A stretch of DNA of 64,000 nucleotides from Spirosoma sp. SC4-14 (lineage in GTDB: Bacteria > Bacteroidota > Bacteroidia > Cytophagales > Spirosomataceae): assembly GCF_037201965.1 (NCBI RefSeq), contig NZ_CP147518.1, positions 4,209,001-4,273,000 on the forward strand. The letters run 5' to 3'. The notes under the pieces were generated by a model that saw nothing but the letters and a program-made list of their open reading frames with translations, searched no databases and was not told the origin of the DNA. Position numbers and translations under genes: made by a program. Positions 16,510 through 25,928 of the stretch are shown piece by piece. Positions within the stretch are counted from its first letter, which is position 1. Each line of letters starts with the position of its first letter.

Positions 16510-18078
16510 TTATTTCAGAATCCACATGGCCGCATTAATATCGTCGGTACCACCATATTGGCTTGTTACGGCTGCGGTATTATTTTTGGTATTATACGAA
16601 CGCTCTGTTGCCGGATACTGCCACCGCAACGGAATCCGCTGGCTGTTGCCCGTTCCGGGGCCAACCAAAAATGTTGGCACACCCGTCCGGCGCTGGTTAT
16701 AAAACGCTTCCATACCCGACTGCTGGAAAAAGGCCAGGTATTTCTGCGTCAGAATCTGTTTCAGTCCATCGGCCGTATTGCCTGCGTATTTTACGGCTGG
16801 CTGAGCATAATAGTCGGCATAACTTACCGGAACCGTGTAGGTATTGAATACCTTATAGCCACCATCGGCCGAGAAATATATCGTATTGTCGCCATCTTTC
16901 AGTCCATAAAAACCCCACGATGCCTGAATACCGTTCTGGTAGTAGGTTTCGGCATTGCCCGTAGCCCAGCCCCGGTTGATGGCTTCGGCAATGGTAAACT
17001 GAAGTTCAGGATAACCAATGATGATGTAGGGCTCAGCCGTGTAGGTGCTGTAGTAGTGTTTCCGGTTCTGAAACGAATATACGCCCTGATTGGCATTCGA
17101 CGACATAACGGCCAGATCTTCGCCCGACGATGCGCCTACAAACGCGGCAAAATCGGTTGGTTTAACACCAGCGGCCACTTTAGCCGTAGCCGGTTCGGCC
17201 ACCACAAACGTGCGGGGATCGTTCAGCGACGTCAGCGTATTCAGATAGGTAGCGGCCATGTTCTCGCGGGTGGCATTCTGACCGAAATTGTCCGGGTTAC
17301 GCGGATACTTGTTATACTGGTTATTATAGATGTACTGGAGGTTATCGTCCATCGACGCCATTATGGGAAATTTCGTCGGGTTGTTCAACACCTCCGCAAA
17401 ACGGGTTTTTACGTTCAGGTCCGTATCCGACTCTTTTTTCGACAGGCTAATCAGTACCCGCAGTTTATAGGTATTTACGACTTTCTGCCATTTGGCGAGG
17501 CTATTGCCCAGATAAATATCACCCGTCAGGTTATTATCATTTTTGGCGATCAGCGTCGTCAGGTCGCTGTTGGCATCATCGAGCCACTTCAGAATCTGTA
17601 CATACACTTCCTTCTGGGTGTTGTACGTTGGCGTCTGATTGTCCAGCCCCTGCAACGCATCCGTCATGGGCACATCGCCCAGACGTTTGGTCATCTGCTC
17701 GAAGAAGAACGCCCGGAAGAATTTCCCTAAAGCGGAATAAGCATTCACATCAGGCAAGCCTGCTTTCTTGGCCTCCTGCTCCATCTTCACCACGTTCTTC
17801 AGGGTGGTGTAATACAATCCAGTCGATGTCCAGGAGTATTCGTTGGTGGCGTAGTAGTTATAGTTACTGGCGTAGAACTGGTTGTAACGCTGAGCATCGT
17901 TCCAGGCACCACCACCTGCCACGCTATACATATCGTTCAATATACCATTAAAAACCAGCGATGCCGGTGCACTTGTAGGTCGGTTTGGGTCCTGTTCGAG
18001 CTGATCGAAAGGCTTTTCGCAGCTGGTCAGCAGCAGACCCAGCAACAAAAGCGGAAGAAAAATATAGTGACGTTTCAT
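16510..18078 (-). CDS. SusD/RagB-like outer-membrane lipoprotein
   Basis: A 522-residue surface lipoprotein of the SusD-like_2 group, which binds a nutrient at the outer face and delivers it to its SusC partner. The lipoprotein signal ends LLLGLLLTSC with the acylated cysteine at position 20, then the usual EKPFDQLEQDPNRPTSAP follows. C-terminal family motifs such as YNQRRTGVPTF and RIPLRWQYPATE are present. I chose the ATG at 18078 (MKRHYIFLPLLLLG); an earlier start at 18099 would begin inside the hairpin 18097-18157. It is the second gene after susC with an 87-bp gap. SusD-like_2 proteins are often paired with peptide or non-starch substrates rather than glycans. Confidence 0.93.
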   Translation of the reverse strand: MKRHYIFLPLLLLGLLLTSCEKPFDQLEQDPNRPTSAPASLVFNGILNDMYSVAGGGAWNDAQRYNQFYASNYNYYATNEYSWTSTGLYYTTLKNVVKMEQEAKKAGLPDVNAYSALGKFFRAFFFEQMTKRLGDVPMTDALQGLDNQTPTYNTQKEVYVQILKWLDDANSDLTTLIAKNDNNLTGDIYLGNSLAKWQKVVNTYKLRVLISLSKKESDTDLNVKTRFAEVLNNPTKFPIMASMDDNLQYIYNNQYNKYPRNPDNFGQNATRENMAATYLNTLTSLNDPRTFVVAEPATAKVAAGVKPTDFAAFVGASSGEDLAVMSSNANQGVYSFQNRKHYYSTYTAEPYIIIGYPELQFTIAEAINRGWATGNAETYYQNGIQASWGFYGLKDGDNTIYFSADGGYKVFNTYTVPVSYADYYAQPAVKYAGNTADGLKQILTQKYLAFFQQSGMEAFYNQRRTGVPTFLVGPGTGNSQRIPLRWQYPATERSYNTKNNTAAVTSQYGGTDDINAAMWILK

Positions 18079-18096
18079 GATGTTAAAGTCAATGGG

Positions 18097-18157
18097 CATT
18101 GGTTATTTGTCATTGGACAGTAGAATAAAACAAATGGCCAATGACAAATAACCAATG
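18097..18157. repeat. Perfect 20-bp inverted repeat in the susC-susD gap
   Basis: Arms 18097-18116 and 18138-18157 (CATTGGTTATTTGTCATTGG) are exactly complementary, with a 21-nt loop. It lies between the susC stop at 18165 and the susD ATG at 18078. A hairpin here could lower or protect the distal mRNA, but no T-run follows. Confidence 0.85.
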
Positions 18158-18164
18158 ACAGATT

Positions 18165-21100
18165 TTAGAATACCAGATTCAGGTTGATACCATACCGGCG
18201 GGTTGTGGGCGTTTGAAGGCCCGAAATACCGCCCGTCAGATACTGGTCGAGATCGATGTCTTTGTATTTGGCAAAGTAGAGCAGGTTACGACCTACCAGC
18301 GATACACTGGCCTGTTTTACACCCAGTCGACGCAGGGCCGTTTGGGGCAATGTATAGCCAATAATCACCTCCCGCAGTTTAGCATAGCTCCGGCTCATCA
18401 GAAATGATTCTGCCTGTCCGTACACCCGGCTGATGTAATCCTGAAGGTAGGTTTGGGTTGTATTTGGCGCATAAGCCAACTCACTGTAGTTCAGTACGTT
18501 TCCGTTTACATCGTAGTTGATCGTACCACCGTTCAGCACAACGCCTGAGCCGACATACGACTTAATAGCCTGCACGTCGTTCTTACGTGCTTCGCCATAA
18601 GCGCCCTGAACAGTTTCGATATTCCGCCCGCCCTGGAAGGTTTTCTGACGAACATAGTCGCCAATGACACCGCCTACGCGACCGTCGAACTGGAAGCTGA
18701 AATTGATATTTTTGTAGCTAAACCGGTTGTTGATGCCCCAAACGAATTTCGGGTTCACATAACCCAGAAACTGGGCTACCGGGTTTACAATTGGCCGTCC
18801 GCCCGAATCGTTGATCAACTGCCCATCGGGAGTCCGAACAAACGCGCCCCCGTAGAAACCATCGGTCCGGTCGCCAATGTTGATGTAGCGCGAGCCGCTG
18901 CTGCTACCGACAAAGTAACTCGACGCCAGGGTATTGATGCCCCCTTCGGGATATACTTCTTTCAGCCGTTCGGTATAGGTCGAATAATTGGCTACCACAT
19001 CCCAGTTGAACCCTTTGGCCGTCCGAAGCGCCTGACCGGTCAGCGAGATTTCACCCCCTTTTTTCTGCGTCATGATCCCGTTTACCAATCGACCCGTATA
19101 ACCGGTTGCTTCCGACGAAGGCAGGGTGAAGATACGTGGACCGTCGTTGCTGACGTAGTAAGCTCCGTCCAGCGCCAGCCGGTTGTTCAGGAAACGAATG
19201 TCCAAACCAACTTCTGTTTGCGAGGTTGAATTGGGCTTCAGATTCGGATTGTTCAGAGTGTTGGTGTAGTAGGCAGCCGGTTTGTTGTTGTAGACAAGCG
19301 GTAAGGTATATACCGCCGAGTTCTGATAGGTTGGACCACCGTATGACGAATTATAATCGACACCATAGCCCAGTGGATAGGATGCTCCCGGCGTAGAACC
19401 AATAGTCGATTGGGTCAGACCGTCTTTTACGTTCGCATAGGACGCCCGTACTTTCAGGAACGAAATTCCCAGACTAGTCGGGATGTTGATGTAATCCGAC
19501 AGCACCGTACTCATCGCTACCGACGGATAGAAATAGGCGTTGTTTCCTTTCGGCAGCGTCGACAGTTTATCCATCCGGCCCGTCGCCGTCAGCGTTACAT
19601 AATCGCGATAGGTAAAGTCGGCCGAATAATAAGCCGACAGCACCCGCATATCGGCCTGGAAATTACTGGCAATTAAGGCATTCGACGAGTTTGCGAAATT
19701 ATACACGCCCGGTACGTTCAGGTAGTTCGTGCTCGTGAAGTTGGAGTTGTAATTAAAAATCCGGGCTTCGCCACCAACCAGTGCGTTAATGGTCAGTGCA
19801 GGCGTTACTTTTCTATTGAACTGAAGCAGCACCTGATTGATGTTATCGAACAACGCCCGGCGATCTTCGCGGTAGTCGCCCCGTGTTTCTTCGCGGCCGT
19901 AGGTTGTGGCCGAATACGGGAATTTCTCGGTGCGAAGCAAGTTATAGGTCGTCAACTGGGTTTTGCCAGTTAACTGTATGCCATCTGCCAGTTGATATTT
20001 CAGCGACGTATAGCCGTAGATGTTATTGTTATAGTGACCACGAAGCCAGTATTTTGCCATGAACCAGGGGTTGTTGTAGCGCTGGTATTCGGCATAAATC
20101 TGCTGGATACCTTCTTTACCAGGCTGCCAGATCTGCTTCATGTCGTCGATATTCCAGTCGGCACCACCCCAGGCAATAATATTATAGATCAGCGAATTAG
20201 GACCGTAGTTTACGTCGGGAAAGTTTGGCGTAAACTGCCGGTTGTAGTTCAGGCTCGATTCGAATCGTAGTTTTGGTGAGAAGTTATAGCCGCCCGTGAT
20301 GTTAAAATTCGCAACGTTCAGTTTTGTGTTTGGCACCAGACCGCGCTGGTAGTTGTACGACATCGAAAAACGCATATCGTATTTCTCGCCCGTAGCCCCT
20401 ACCGACACGTTGTTGTTCGACAGAATACCCGTCTGAATAAACCGACGCAGGTTATCCTTCCCGCGTGGCACAAACGGCGTTGGCTGACGGTCGCTGGTAA
20501 ATGTTTTGCCATTCGGGAATGTGGTCGTGAATGTCTGCCCCGGCAACACCGGACTGTCGTATTGCGGAATCAACTGACCATTCAGGGCCGGTCCCCAGAT
20601 GTCGTAATCGCCATCGTTCAACCCATTTCCTTTCCCGTCGCCAAACGCATAGACACCGTGGTCGCCGGGGCCATATTCGTCCTGCACTTTAGGAATGGCC
20701 AGAAAGCCATTGTCGAACATCTGGCTGGTGTTCACTTCAACCGAGAAGCCTCGTTTATCCTTCGTTCCCCGTTTGGTCGTGATCAGAATGGCTCCGTTTT
20801 TCCCCCGAAACCCATAAAGCGCCGAAGCCGAAGCCCCTTTCAGGACCGTATAGGTTTCAATATCGTCGGCGCTGATGTTCCAGGTATCCGACGTAATAGG
20901 CACCCCATCGACCACAAACAATACGTCCGAATTACCCCGTAATGAAATGTTCGGGCGGCCCAATAGTTCCGACGAAGCCCCAATTGTCAATCCGGCCACT
21001 TTACCCGTCAGGGAGTTGATCGGGTTCGGTTCGCGGGCTTTCAGCAGTTGTGATCCATCGACCGACTGGATGGCAACGCCCGTTTGGCGAATATCCTTTT

Positions 21101-21497
21101 TAATCCCGAGGGCGGTTACAACCACCTCGTTCAGCGTCGATTCGCCAACGGTCATAATCACATCAAGAGTAGTGCGGTTTCCTACAGCAATCTCCTGCGA
21201 CTGATAACCGATAAACGAAAATGTCAGCGTTCCGTTGGCAGGCACATTCAGCGAGTAAGTACCATCGGCACGGGTAGTTGTACCAGCCGTAGTGCCTTTT
21301 ACGATAATAGAAACCCCTGGGAGCGGCTGATTATCGTCGGCCGAGGTGACCCGCCCCGACACGGTTTGTGCCAAAGCTGCCAGAATTGGCACCGCAGTAA
21401 ACAAAAACGTCACCACCAGCAGTCGCATTGGACGGGTTAGTGACGTTGAAGACGGTAAAAAAAGCTTCATACGCTTTTGCAGGTTAGTATTGCTCAA
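18165..21497 (-). CDS. SusC/RagA TonB-dependent outer-membrane transporter
   Basis: A 1110-residue TonB-linked outer-membrane transporter. A signal peptide (ending about residue 44, AALAQ) is followed by a carboxypeptidase-regulatory-like domain (TVSGRVTSADDNQPLPGVSI to FSFIGYQSQEI), the SusC-specific plug start LNEVVVTALGIKKDIRQTG, the plug (LTGKVAGLTI, VLFVVDGVPITSDTW) and a 22-strand barrel that ends with the C-terminal aromatic LNLVF. It works with the following SusD gene as a lid-and-barrel importer powered by TonB. An internal ATG at 21470 (MKLFLPSS) is an alternative start. It is divergent from the GH95 fucosidase across a 307-bp region, and no sigma/anti-sigma pair is next to it. Confidence 0.95.
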   Translation of the reverse strand: MSNTNLQKRMKLFLPSSTSLTRPMRLLVVTFLFTAVPILAALAQTVSGRVTSADDNQPLPGVSIIVKGTTAGTTTRADGTYSLNVPANGTLTFSFIGYQSQEIAVGNRTTLDVIMTVGESTLNEVVVTALGIKKDIRQTGVAIQSVDGSQLLKAREPNPINSLTGKVAGLTIGASSELLGRPNISLRGNSDVLFVVDGVPITSDTWNISADDIETYTVLKGASASALYGFRGKNGAILITTKRGTKDKRGFSVEVNTSQMFDNGFLAIPKVQDEYGPGDHGVYAFGDGKGNGLNDGDYDIWGPALNGQLIPQYDSPVLPGQTFTTTFPNGKTFTSDRQPTPFVPRGKDNLRRFIQTGILSNNNVSVGATGEKYDMRFSMSYNYQRGLVPNTKLNVANFNITGGYNFSPKLRFESSLNYNRQFTPNFPDVNYGPNSLIYNIIAWGGADWNIDDMKQIWQPGKEGIQQIYAEYQRYNNPWFMAKYWLRGHYNNNIYGYTSLKYQLADGIQLTGKTQLTTYNLLRTEKFPYSATTYGREETRGDYREDRRALFDNINQVLLQFNRKVTPALTINALVGGEARIFNYNSNFTSTNYLNVPGVYNFANSSNALIASNFQADMRVLSAYYSADFTYRDYVTLTATGRMDKLSTLPKGNNAYFYPSVAMSTVLSDYINIPTSLGISFLKVRASYANVKDGLTQSTIGSTPGASYPLGYGVDYNSSYGGPTYQNSAVYTLPLVYNNKPAAYYTNTLNNPNLKPNSTSQTEVGLDIRFLNNRLALDGAYYVSNDGPRIFTLPSSEATGYTGRLVNGIMTQKKGGEISLTGQALRTAKGFNWDVVANYSTYTERLKEVYPEGGINTLASSYFVGSSSGSRYINIGDRTDGFYGGAFVRTPDGQLINDSGGRPIVNPVAQFLGYVNPKFVWGINNRFSYKNINFSFQFDGRVGGVIGDYVRQKTFQGGRNIETVQGAYGEARKNDVQAIKSYVGSGVVLNGGTINYDVNGNVLNYSELAYAPNTTQTYLQDYISRVYGQAESFLMSRSYAKLREVIIGYTLPQTALRRLGVKQASVSLVGRNLLYFAKYKDIDLDQYLTGGISGLQTPTTRRYGINLNLVF

Positions 21498-21804
21498 GTA
21501 ATTTCCCGCAAAAGTATGAGTAGTGTATTATCTTAATATGTACTGATTATCAATACTTTATAAAGCAAATTGCGCTATTTTTCACCAAATCATAACACGT
21601 ATTATTTTGAAAAACGAGTATTTCTGCGAAGTAGTGTACTATACCTTTATGAGCTTTTTACTGAAACGTAGTTTTTTGTGCACAGAAACCAGTCCAACTG
21701 ATGCTTAACCAAACCGACACGTTAGTAAAAACATAATATTGAAATTTCACAGAACACTGTTTAATTCCGCATCGGCGATACGTTCGCTCTTTTCTGCTAA
21801 ACCA
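21498..21804. promoter_or_regulatory. Divergent control region of susC and GH95 gene, with two similar sites
   Basis: This 307-bp AT-rich gap must hold both promoters. Two 22-bp sites match at 16 positions in the same orientation: 21519-21540 (AGTAGTGTATTATC...) and 21630-21651 (AGTAGTGTACTATA...). Each contains TAGTGTA-TA, and the second has the partial dyad TAGT GT ACTA. They could be operators for one regulator. No exact TAnnTTTG box stands out. Confidence 0.4.
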
Positions 21805-24327
21805 ATGCGTTTTTTCTCCTTTTTGCTTTTTTACTCCCTTTGTGGGCCGCTTTCACTGATGGCCCAACCGCTCAAACTCTGGTATAAACAACCGGCCCGC
21901 AACTGGAACGAAGCCCTGCCTGTTGGCAATGGCCGTTTGGGCGTTATGATTTTCGGAAAAACCAATGAAGAGCTTCTCCAGCTTAACGAAAGTACGCTCT
22001 GGTCGGGCGGACCAGTCAAACCCAATCCGAACCCCGACGCGCCAACCTACCTCCCGAAAATCCGGAAAGCACTATTCGACGGCGATTATGAACTGGCTAC
22101 GTCGCTCACGAAAAAGATGCAGGGGCGCTATACCGAATCCTACGAACCGCTGGGCGACCTGGTCATTCGGCAACCGTTCAATGGGCAACCCACCCACTAC
22201 TCCCGCGATCTGAACATTTCGGATGCTACGGCAACAACCCGCTTTACGGTCGATGGCGTTACCTACACGCGTGAGGTTTTTGTGTCGGCCCCCGACCAGG
22301 TTATTGTTGTCCGGCTAAGTGCCGACAAGCCCGGTCGGCTTACCTTCGATGCGTCGGCTACGAGTCCGCTTCACTATACAAAACACGCGTTCGGTAGTCG
22401 CGAAATTGGTTTCAACGGAAAAGCCCCGGCCCATACCGATCCAAACTATGTCAATTACAATCCGCAACCGGTCATCTACGACGATCGCAGCCAGTGCAAC
22501 GGTATGCGGTTTGCGTTGCGCATTCGGGCACTACCGAGCGATGGTACCGTAACGACCGACACGGCGGGGCTACACGTGAGCAAGGCAACCCATGTGGTAC
22601 TGCTACTCTCGGCCGCTACCAGCTTCAACGGCTTCGACAAATGCCCCGACAAAGAGGGTAAAGACGAGATAAAACTCGTGAATGGGTATCTGAACGCAGC
22701 CGCCCGAAAATCTTTCGCGGCCTTAAAACAGGCTCACCAATCCGATTATCATCGTTATTTCAACCGCGTATCGCTCCGTCTAAACGATGGCAAAGCGCCT
22801 TCAGCAAACCCGTCGCTGGCTACCGACGAGCGCCTGCAGGCGTATTCGACCGGAGGCAATGACACCGACCTGGAACGTTTATATTACCAGTTTGGCCGGT
22901 ATCTGCTTATTTCCTGCTCCCGCCCAACAGCTACAGCCGCCAATTTGCAGGGCATCTGGAACAACCACGTTCGTCCACCCTGGAGCAGCAACTATACCAT
23001 CAACATCAATACTGAAATGAACTACTGGCCTGCCGAGGTTGGGAATCTGTCAGAATTTCACCGGCCGCTGTTCGAGCTAATTAAGGATGTGGCCAGTACG
23101 GGAAAAGGTACCGCTAAAAATTTCTACGGACTGGGCGGCTGGACAGCCCACCACAATACCGACATCTGGGCCGAATCAAACCCGGTCGGTGATTTTGGAA
23201 AAGGAAGCCCACTTTGGGCGAACTGGGCGATGGGGGGAGCCTGGCTAAGTCAGCATCTCTACGAGCATTACCGCTATACGGGCGACAAAACGTTCCTGCG
23301 CGAAACGGCCTATCCGCTCATGAAAGGGGCAGCACAGTTCTGCTCCGAATGGCTGATTCCCGATGGCGACGGGCATCTGGTAACGGCTCCTTCAACTACT
23401 CCCGAAAATGTGTTTGTGCTACCCAATGGCAAAAAAGGGGAAGTATCGATAGCAACGACAATGGATATGGGTATTATCCGCGACCTGTTTACTAACGTTA
23501 TCGAAGCGTCTGCGGCTCTCGACACCGACGCTGAGTTTCGAAAATTGATTACTGAGCAGAAAGCAAAACTCTACCCATTTCACATCGGCAAAAAAGGAAA
23601 TTTACAGGAATGGTATAAGGATTTCGATGAAGTAGAACCCCTGCACAGACACGTTTCGCATTTGTTTGCGCTGCATCCGGGTCGGCAGATTGCTCCGCTG
23701 ACAACACCCGAACTGGCTGCCGCAGCCCGCAAAACCCTCGAACTTCGGGGTGATGAGGGAACCGGCTGGAGCAAAGCCTGGAAAATCAACTTCTGGGCAC
23801 GACTCAACGACGGTAACCATGCTTATAAACTCCTGCGCGAATTGCTGAAACTAACGGGCATGGAAGGCACCAACTATAGCAATGCCGGCGGCACCTACCC
23901 AAACATGTTTTGTGCGCACCCTCCGTTCCAGATCGATGGCAACTTTGGTGGCATTGCCGGCATGAGTGAGATGCTGCTCCAGAGCCACCTGACCGACATC
24001 TGGCTGCTGGCCGCCCTCCCCGATCAGTGGAAAACCGGCCAGGTGAAAGGATTGCGGGCGCGTGGTGGGTTCGAACTTGTTGAACTCAACTGGCAGGATG
24101 GCAAGGTAAGCAAAGTGGTGATTCGGTCGACGGTTGGTGGCAACTGCCGCCTTCGAGTGCCCAATACCCTGAAAGCCTCCGGAAATTTTGCCCTAAAAAC
24201 AGCCAGCGGTACCAATCCAAATCCGCTTTTCCAGGGAGAACCGGTGGCAGCAGCGCAGTCGACGACGACGCAGGTGTATGATTTTATGACTCAGGCAGGA
24301 CAAACTTATACGTTAGTGATGCAATAG
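21805..24327 (+). CDS. GH95 alpha-L-fucosidase/galactosidase
   Basis: An 840-residue secreted glycoside hydrolase of family 95, which by inversion removes terminal alpha-1,2-linked L-fucose or, in some members, L-galactose. The N-terminal beta domain begins PLKLWYKQPARNWNEALPVGNGRLG, a hallmark of the family, with LQLNESTLWSGGP next. The helical (alpha/alpha)6 catalytic domain includes LQGIWNNHVRPPWSSNYTIN, NMNYWPAEVGNLSE-type sequence, and CAHPPFQIDGNFGGIAGMSE near the end. I chose the ATG at 21805, which opens a clean signal peptide (MRFFSFLLFYSLCGPLSLMAQ); the longer frame would need a TTG at 21739. It is followed by a terminator and then the GH29 fucosidase. Confidence 0.93.
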   Translation: MRFFSFLLFYSLCGPLSLMAQPLKLWYKQPARNWNEALPVGNGRLGVMIFGKTNEELLQLNESTLWSGGPVKPNPNPDAPTYLPKIRKALFDGDYELATSLTKKMQGRYTESYEPLGDLVIRQPFNGQPTHYSRDLNISDATATTRFTVDGVTYTREVFVSAPDQVIVVRLSADKPGRLTFDASATSPLHYTKHAFGSREIGFNGKAPAHTDPNYVNYNPQPVIYDDRSQCNGMRFALRIRALPSDGTVTTDTAGLHVSKATHVVLLLSAATSFNGFDKCPDKEGKDEIKLVNGYLNAAARKSFAALKQAHQSDYHRYFNRVSLRLNDGKAPSANPSLATDERLQAYSTGGNDTDLERLYYQFGRYLLISCSRPTATAANLQGIWNNHVRPPWSSNYTININTEMNYWPAEVGNLSEFHRPLFELIKDVASTGKGTAKNFYGLGGWTAHHNTDIWAESNPVGDFGKGSPLWANWAMGGAWLSQHLYEHYRYTGDKTFLRETAYPLMKGAAQFCSEWLIPDGDGHLVTAPSTTPENVFVLPNGKKGEVSIATTMDMGIIRDLFTNVIEASAALDTDAEFRKLITEQKAKLYPFHIGKKGNLQEWYKDFDEVEPLHRHVSHLFALHPGRQIAPLTTPELAAAARKTLELRGDEGTGWSKAWKINFWARLNDGNHAYKLLRELLKLTGMEGTNYSNAGGTYPNMFCAHPPFQIDGNFGGIAGMSEMLLQSHLTDIWLLAALPDQWKTGQVKGLRARGGFELVELNWQDGKVSKVVIRSTVGGNCRLRVPNTLKASGNFALKTASGTNPNPLFQGEPVAAAQSTTTQVYDFMTQAGQTYTLVMQ

Positions 24328-24364
24328 CGTGAGGATTCGGAGAGGAGGGAAAAATTGCGCAACT

Positions 24365-24397
24365 TGCCGGGAAATACCATTCCCGGCATTGCTTTTT
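24365..24397 (+). terminator. Intrinsic terminator after the GH95 gene
   Basis: A 9-bp GC-rich stem (TGCCGGGAA / TTCCCGGCA, 6-nt loop) is followed by TTGCTTTTT. It ends 41 bp before the GH29 ATG, so GH29 probably has partly independent transcription. Confidence 0.75.
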
Positions 24398-24437
24398 ATT
24401 TAAGCAGCAATGCTCAACTAATCGCTCAATTTATTCG

Positions 24438-25883
24438 ATGAAATCTGTATTTCTTCGTCTGGCCCTCGGTATGCTGCTTAGTGTACCGGTTTTGGCCCAG
24501 CAACACTCCGAACAAAACCACAACAAGTATGTCTGGCCCAAAGACGAACAGGTCAGGCAAAAACTTCAGAGCTGGCAACATATCAAATTCGGACTGCTGA
24601 TGCACTGGGGAACCTATAGTGAATGGGGCATTGTCGAATCCTGGTCGCTCTGCCCCGAAGACGAAGGCTGGTGCGAACGCAAAGGCCCCTATTCGGCCAA
24701 CTGGTACGAATACAAAAAGGCGTACGAAAACCTGCAAACAACCTTTAATCCTGTCAAATTCAACCCCGAGCGATGGGCCAGTGCCGCCAAACAGGCAGGT
24801 ATGAAGTACATGATCTTCACGACAAAGCACCACGATGGCTTTTGCATGTTCGATACCAAACAGACTGACTACAAGATTACTGACACCAAAACACCCTTCT
24901 CGAAAAACCCACGCAGCAACGTGACTAAAGAGATCCTGCAAGCCTTTCGGCAACAGGGCTTTATGGTCGGTACTTATTTTTCGAAACCCGACTGGCATAC
25001 CGAGTATTACTGGTGGCCCTACTTCCCACCCAAAGACCGGAACGTTAGCTACGACCCGAAAAAATACCCCGAAAACTGGAAGAAATTCTCGGACTTCACC
25101 TATAACCAGATCGAAGAGTTGATGACCGGCTATGGCACTGTCGATATTCTGTGGCTCGATGGTGGCTGGGTGCGTCCGGCCAGCACAATCGATTCGACGG
25201 TTAGCTGGCAGCGTACTATTCCCTACAGCCAGGACATCAACATGGCGCGCATTGCCGGCATGGCCCGTCAGCATCAGCCCGGCCTGCTGGTTGTCGACCG
25301 TACGGTATCGGGCGAGTTTGAAAACTACGTAACGCCTGAGCAGCAAATCCCGGATCATTATATGCCCATTCCGTGGGAAACCTGCCTGACCATGGGCGAT
25401 AGCTGGTCGTATATACCAAAGGAAAATTTCAAACCGGCCCGCAAACTGGTACAGACGCTGGTCGATATTGTTGCTAAAAACGGGAACCTGCTTCTCAACA
25501 TTGCTCCCGGACCCGATGGCGAGTGGCACGAAGAAGCCTACGGGCGTTTGCAGGAAATTGGCAAATGGATGGCCGTAAATGGCGAATCGATTTACGACAC
25601 CAAACCGCTGGCTCCCTACCGGCAGGGTCAATGGGCATATAGTACCAATGGCAAAGCTACCTATGCATCTTACCTGCCCGGCGATTCGGAACAACAACTT
25701 CCCGCCAGCCTGACTATTCCTACGCTAAAACTCGCGCCAAAAGCCAAAGTGACCATTCTGGGCTCGACACAATCGCTTAAAGCAATGCAAACAGCAGGCG
25801 GCTTAACGGTTACAATCCCCGAAAAAGTCCGCCAGCAACTCAGCGACCAGCCGGTGTGGGTGGTTAAAGTTGCAGGATTATAA
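24438..25883 (+). CDS. GH29 alpha-L-fucosidase
   Basis: A 481-residue secreted retaining fucosidase of family 29. The signal peptide ends near LSVPVLAQQ. The (beta/alpha)8 domain has the usual landmarks: HWGTYSEWG (H56), TTKHHDGFCMFDT (HH131-132), and the nucleophile aspartate D241 in VDILWLDGGW. A C-terminal beta-sandwich follows (about residue 380 on). The acid/base residue cannot be placed by eye. Together with the GH95 enzyme it would strip alpha-fucose of different linkages from host or plant glycans. The nearest SusC/SusD pair is divergent, and whether it brings in fucosylated material is open. Confidence 0.93.
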   Translation: MKSVFLRLALGMLLSVPVLAQQHSEQNHNKYVWPKDEQVRQKLQSWQHIKFGLLMHWGTYSEWGIVESWSLCPEDEGWCERKGPYSANWYEYKKAYENLQTTFNPVKFNPERWASAAKQAGMKYMIFTTKHHDGFCMFDTKQTDYKITDTKTPFSKNPRSNVTKEILQAFRQQGFMVGTYFSKPDWHTEYYWWPYFPPKDRNVSYDPKKYPENWKKFSDFTYNQIEELMTGYGTVDILWLDGGWVRPASTIDSTVSWQRTIPYSQDINMARIAGMARQHQPGLLVVDRTVSGEFENYVTPEQQIPDHYMPIPWETCLTMGDSWSYIPKENFKPARKLVQTLVDIVAKNGNLLLNIAPGPDGEWHEEAYGRLQEIGKWMAVNGESIYDTKPLAPYRQGQWAYSTNGKATYASYLPGDSEQQLPASLTIPTLKLAPKAKVTILGSTQSLKAMQTAGGLTVTIPEKVRQQLSDQPVWVVKVAGL

Positions 25884-25885
25884 TT

Positions 25886-25928
25886 AAATGGAGCACAGGT
25901 TGTTATGATTGCACCCTGTGCTCCATTT
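25886..25928. terminator. Bidirectional hairpin between convergent GH29 and rubredoxin genes
   Basis: A perfect 14-bp stem (AAATGGAGCACAGG and complement, 15-nt loop) starts 3 bp after the GH29 stop. Its right arm covers the last codons of the minus-strand gene (EMEHR), whose stop codon lies in the loop. Confidence 0.75.

Noticed and set aside
16390..17730. 446-codon plus-strand open frame
   Set aside because: It lies opposite the well-supported SusD lipoprotein gene, has no recognisable motifs, and arises from codon bias on the other strand.
24426..25697. 423-codon minus-strand open frame
   Set aside because: It is antisense to the GH29 fucosidase, which has intact catalytic motifs; the antisense product resembles nothing.
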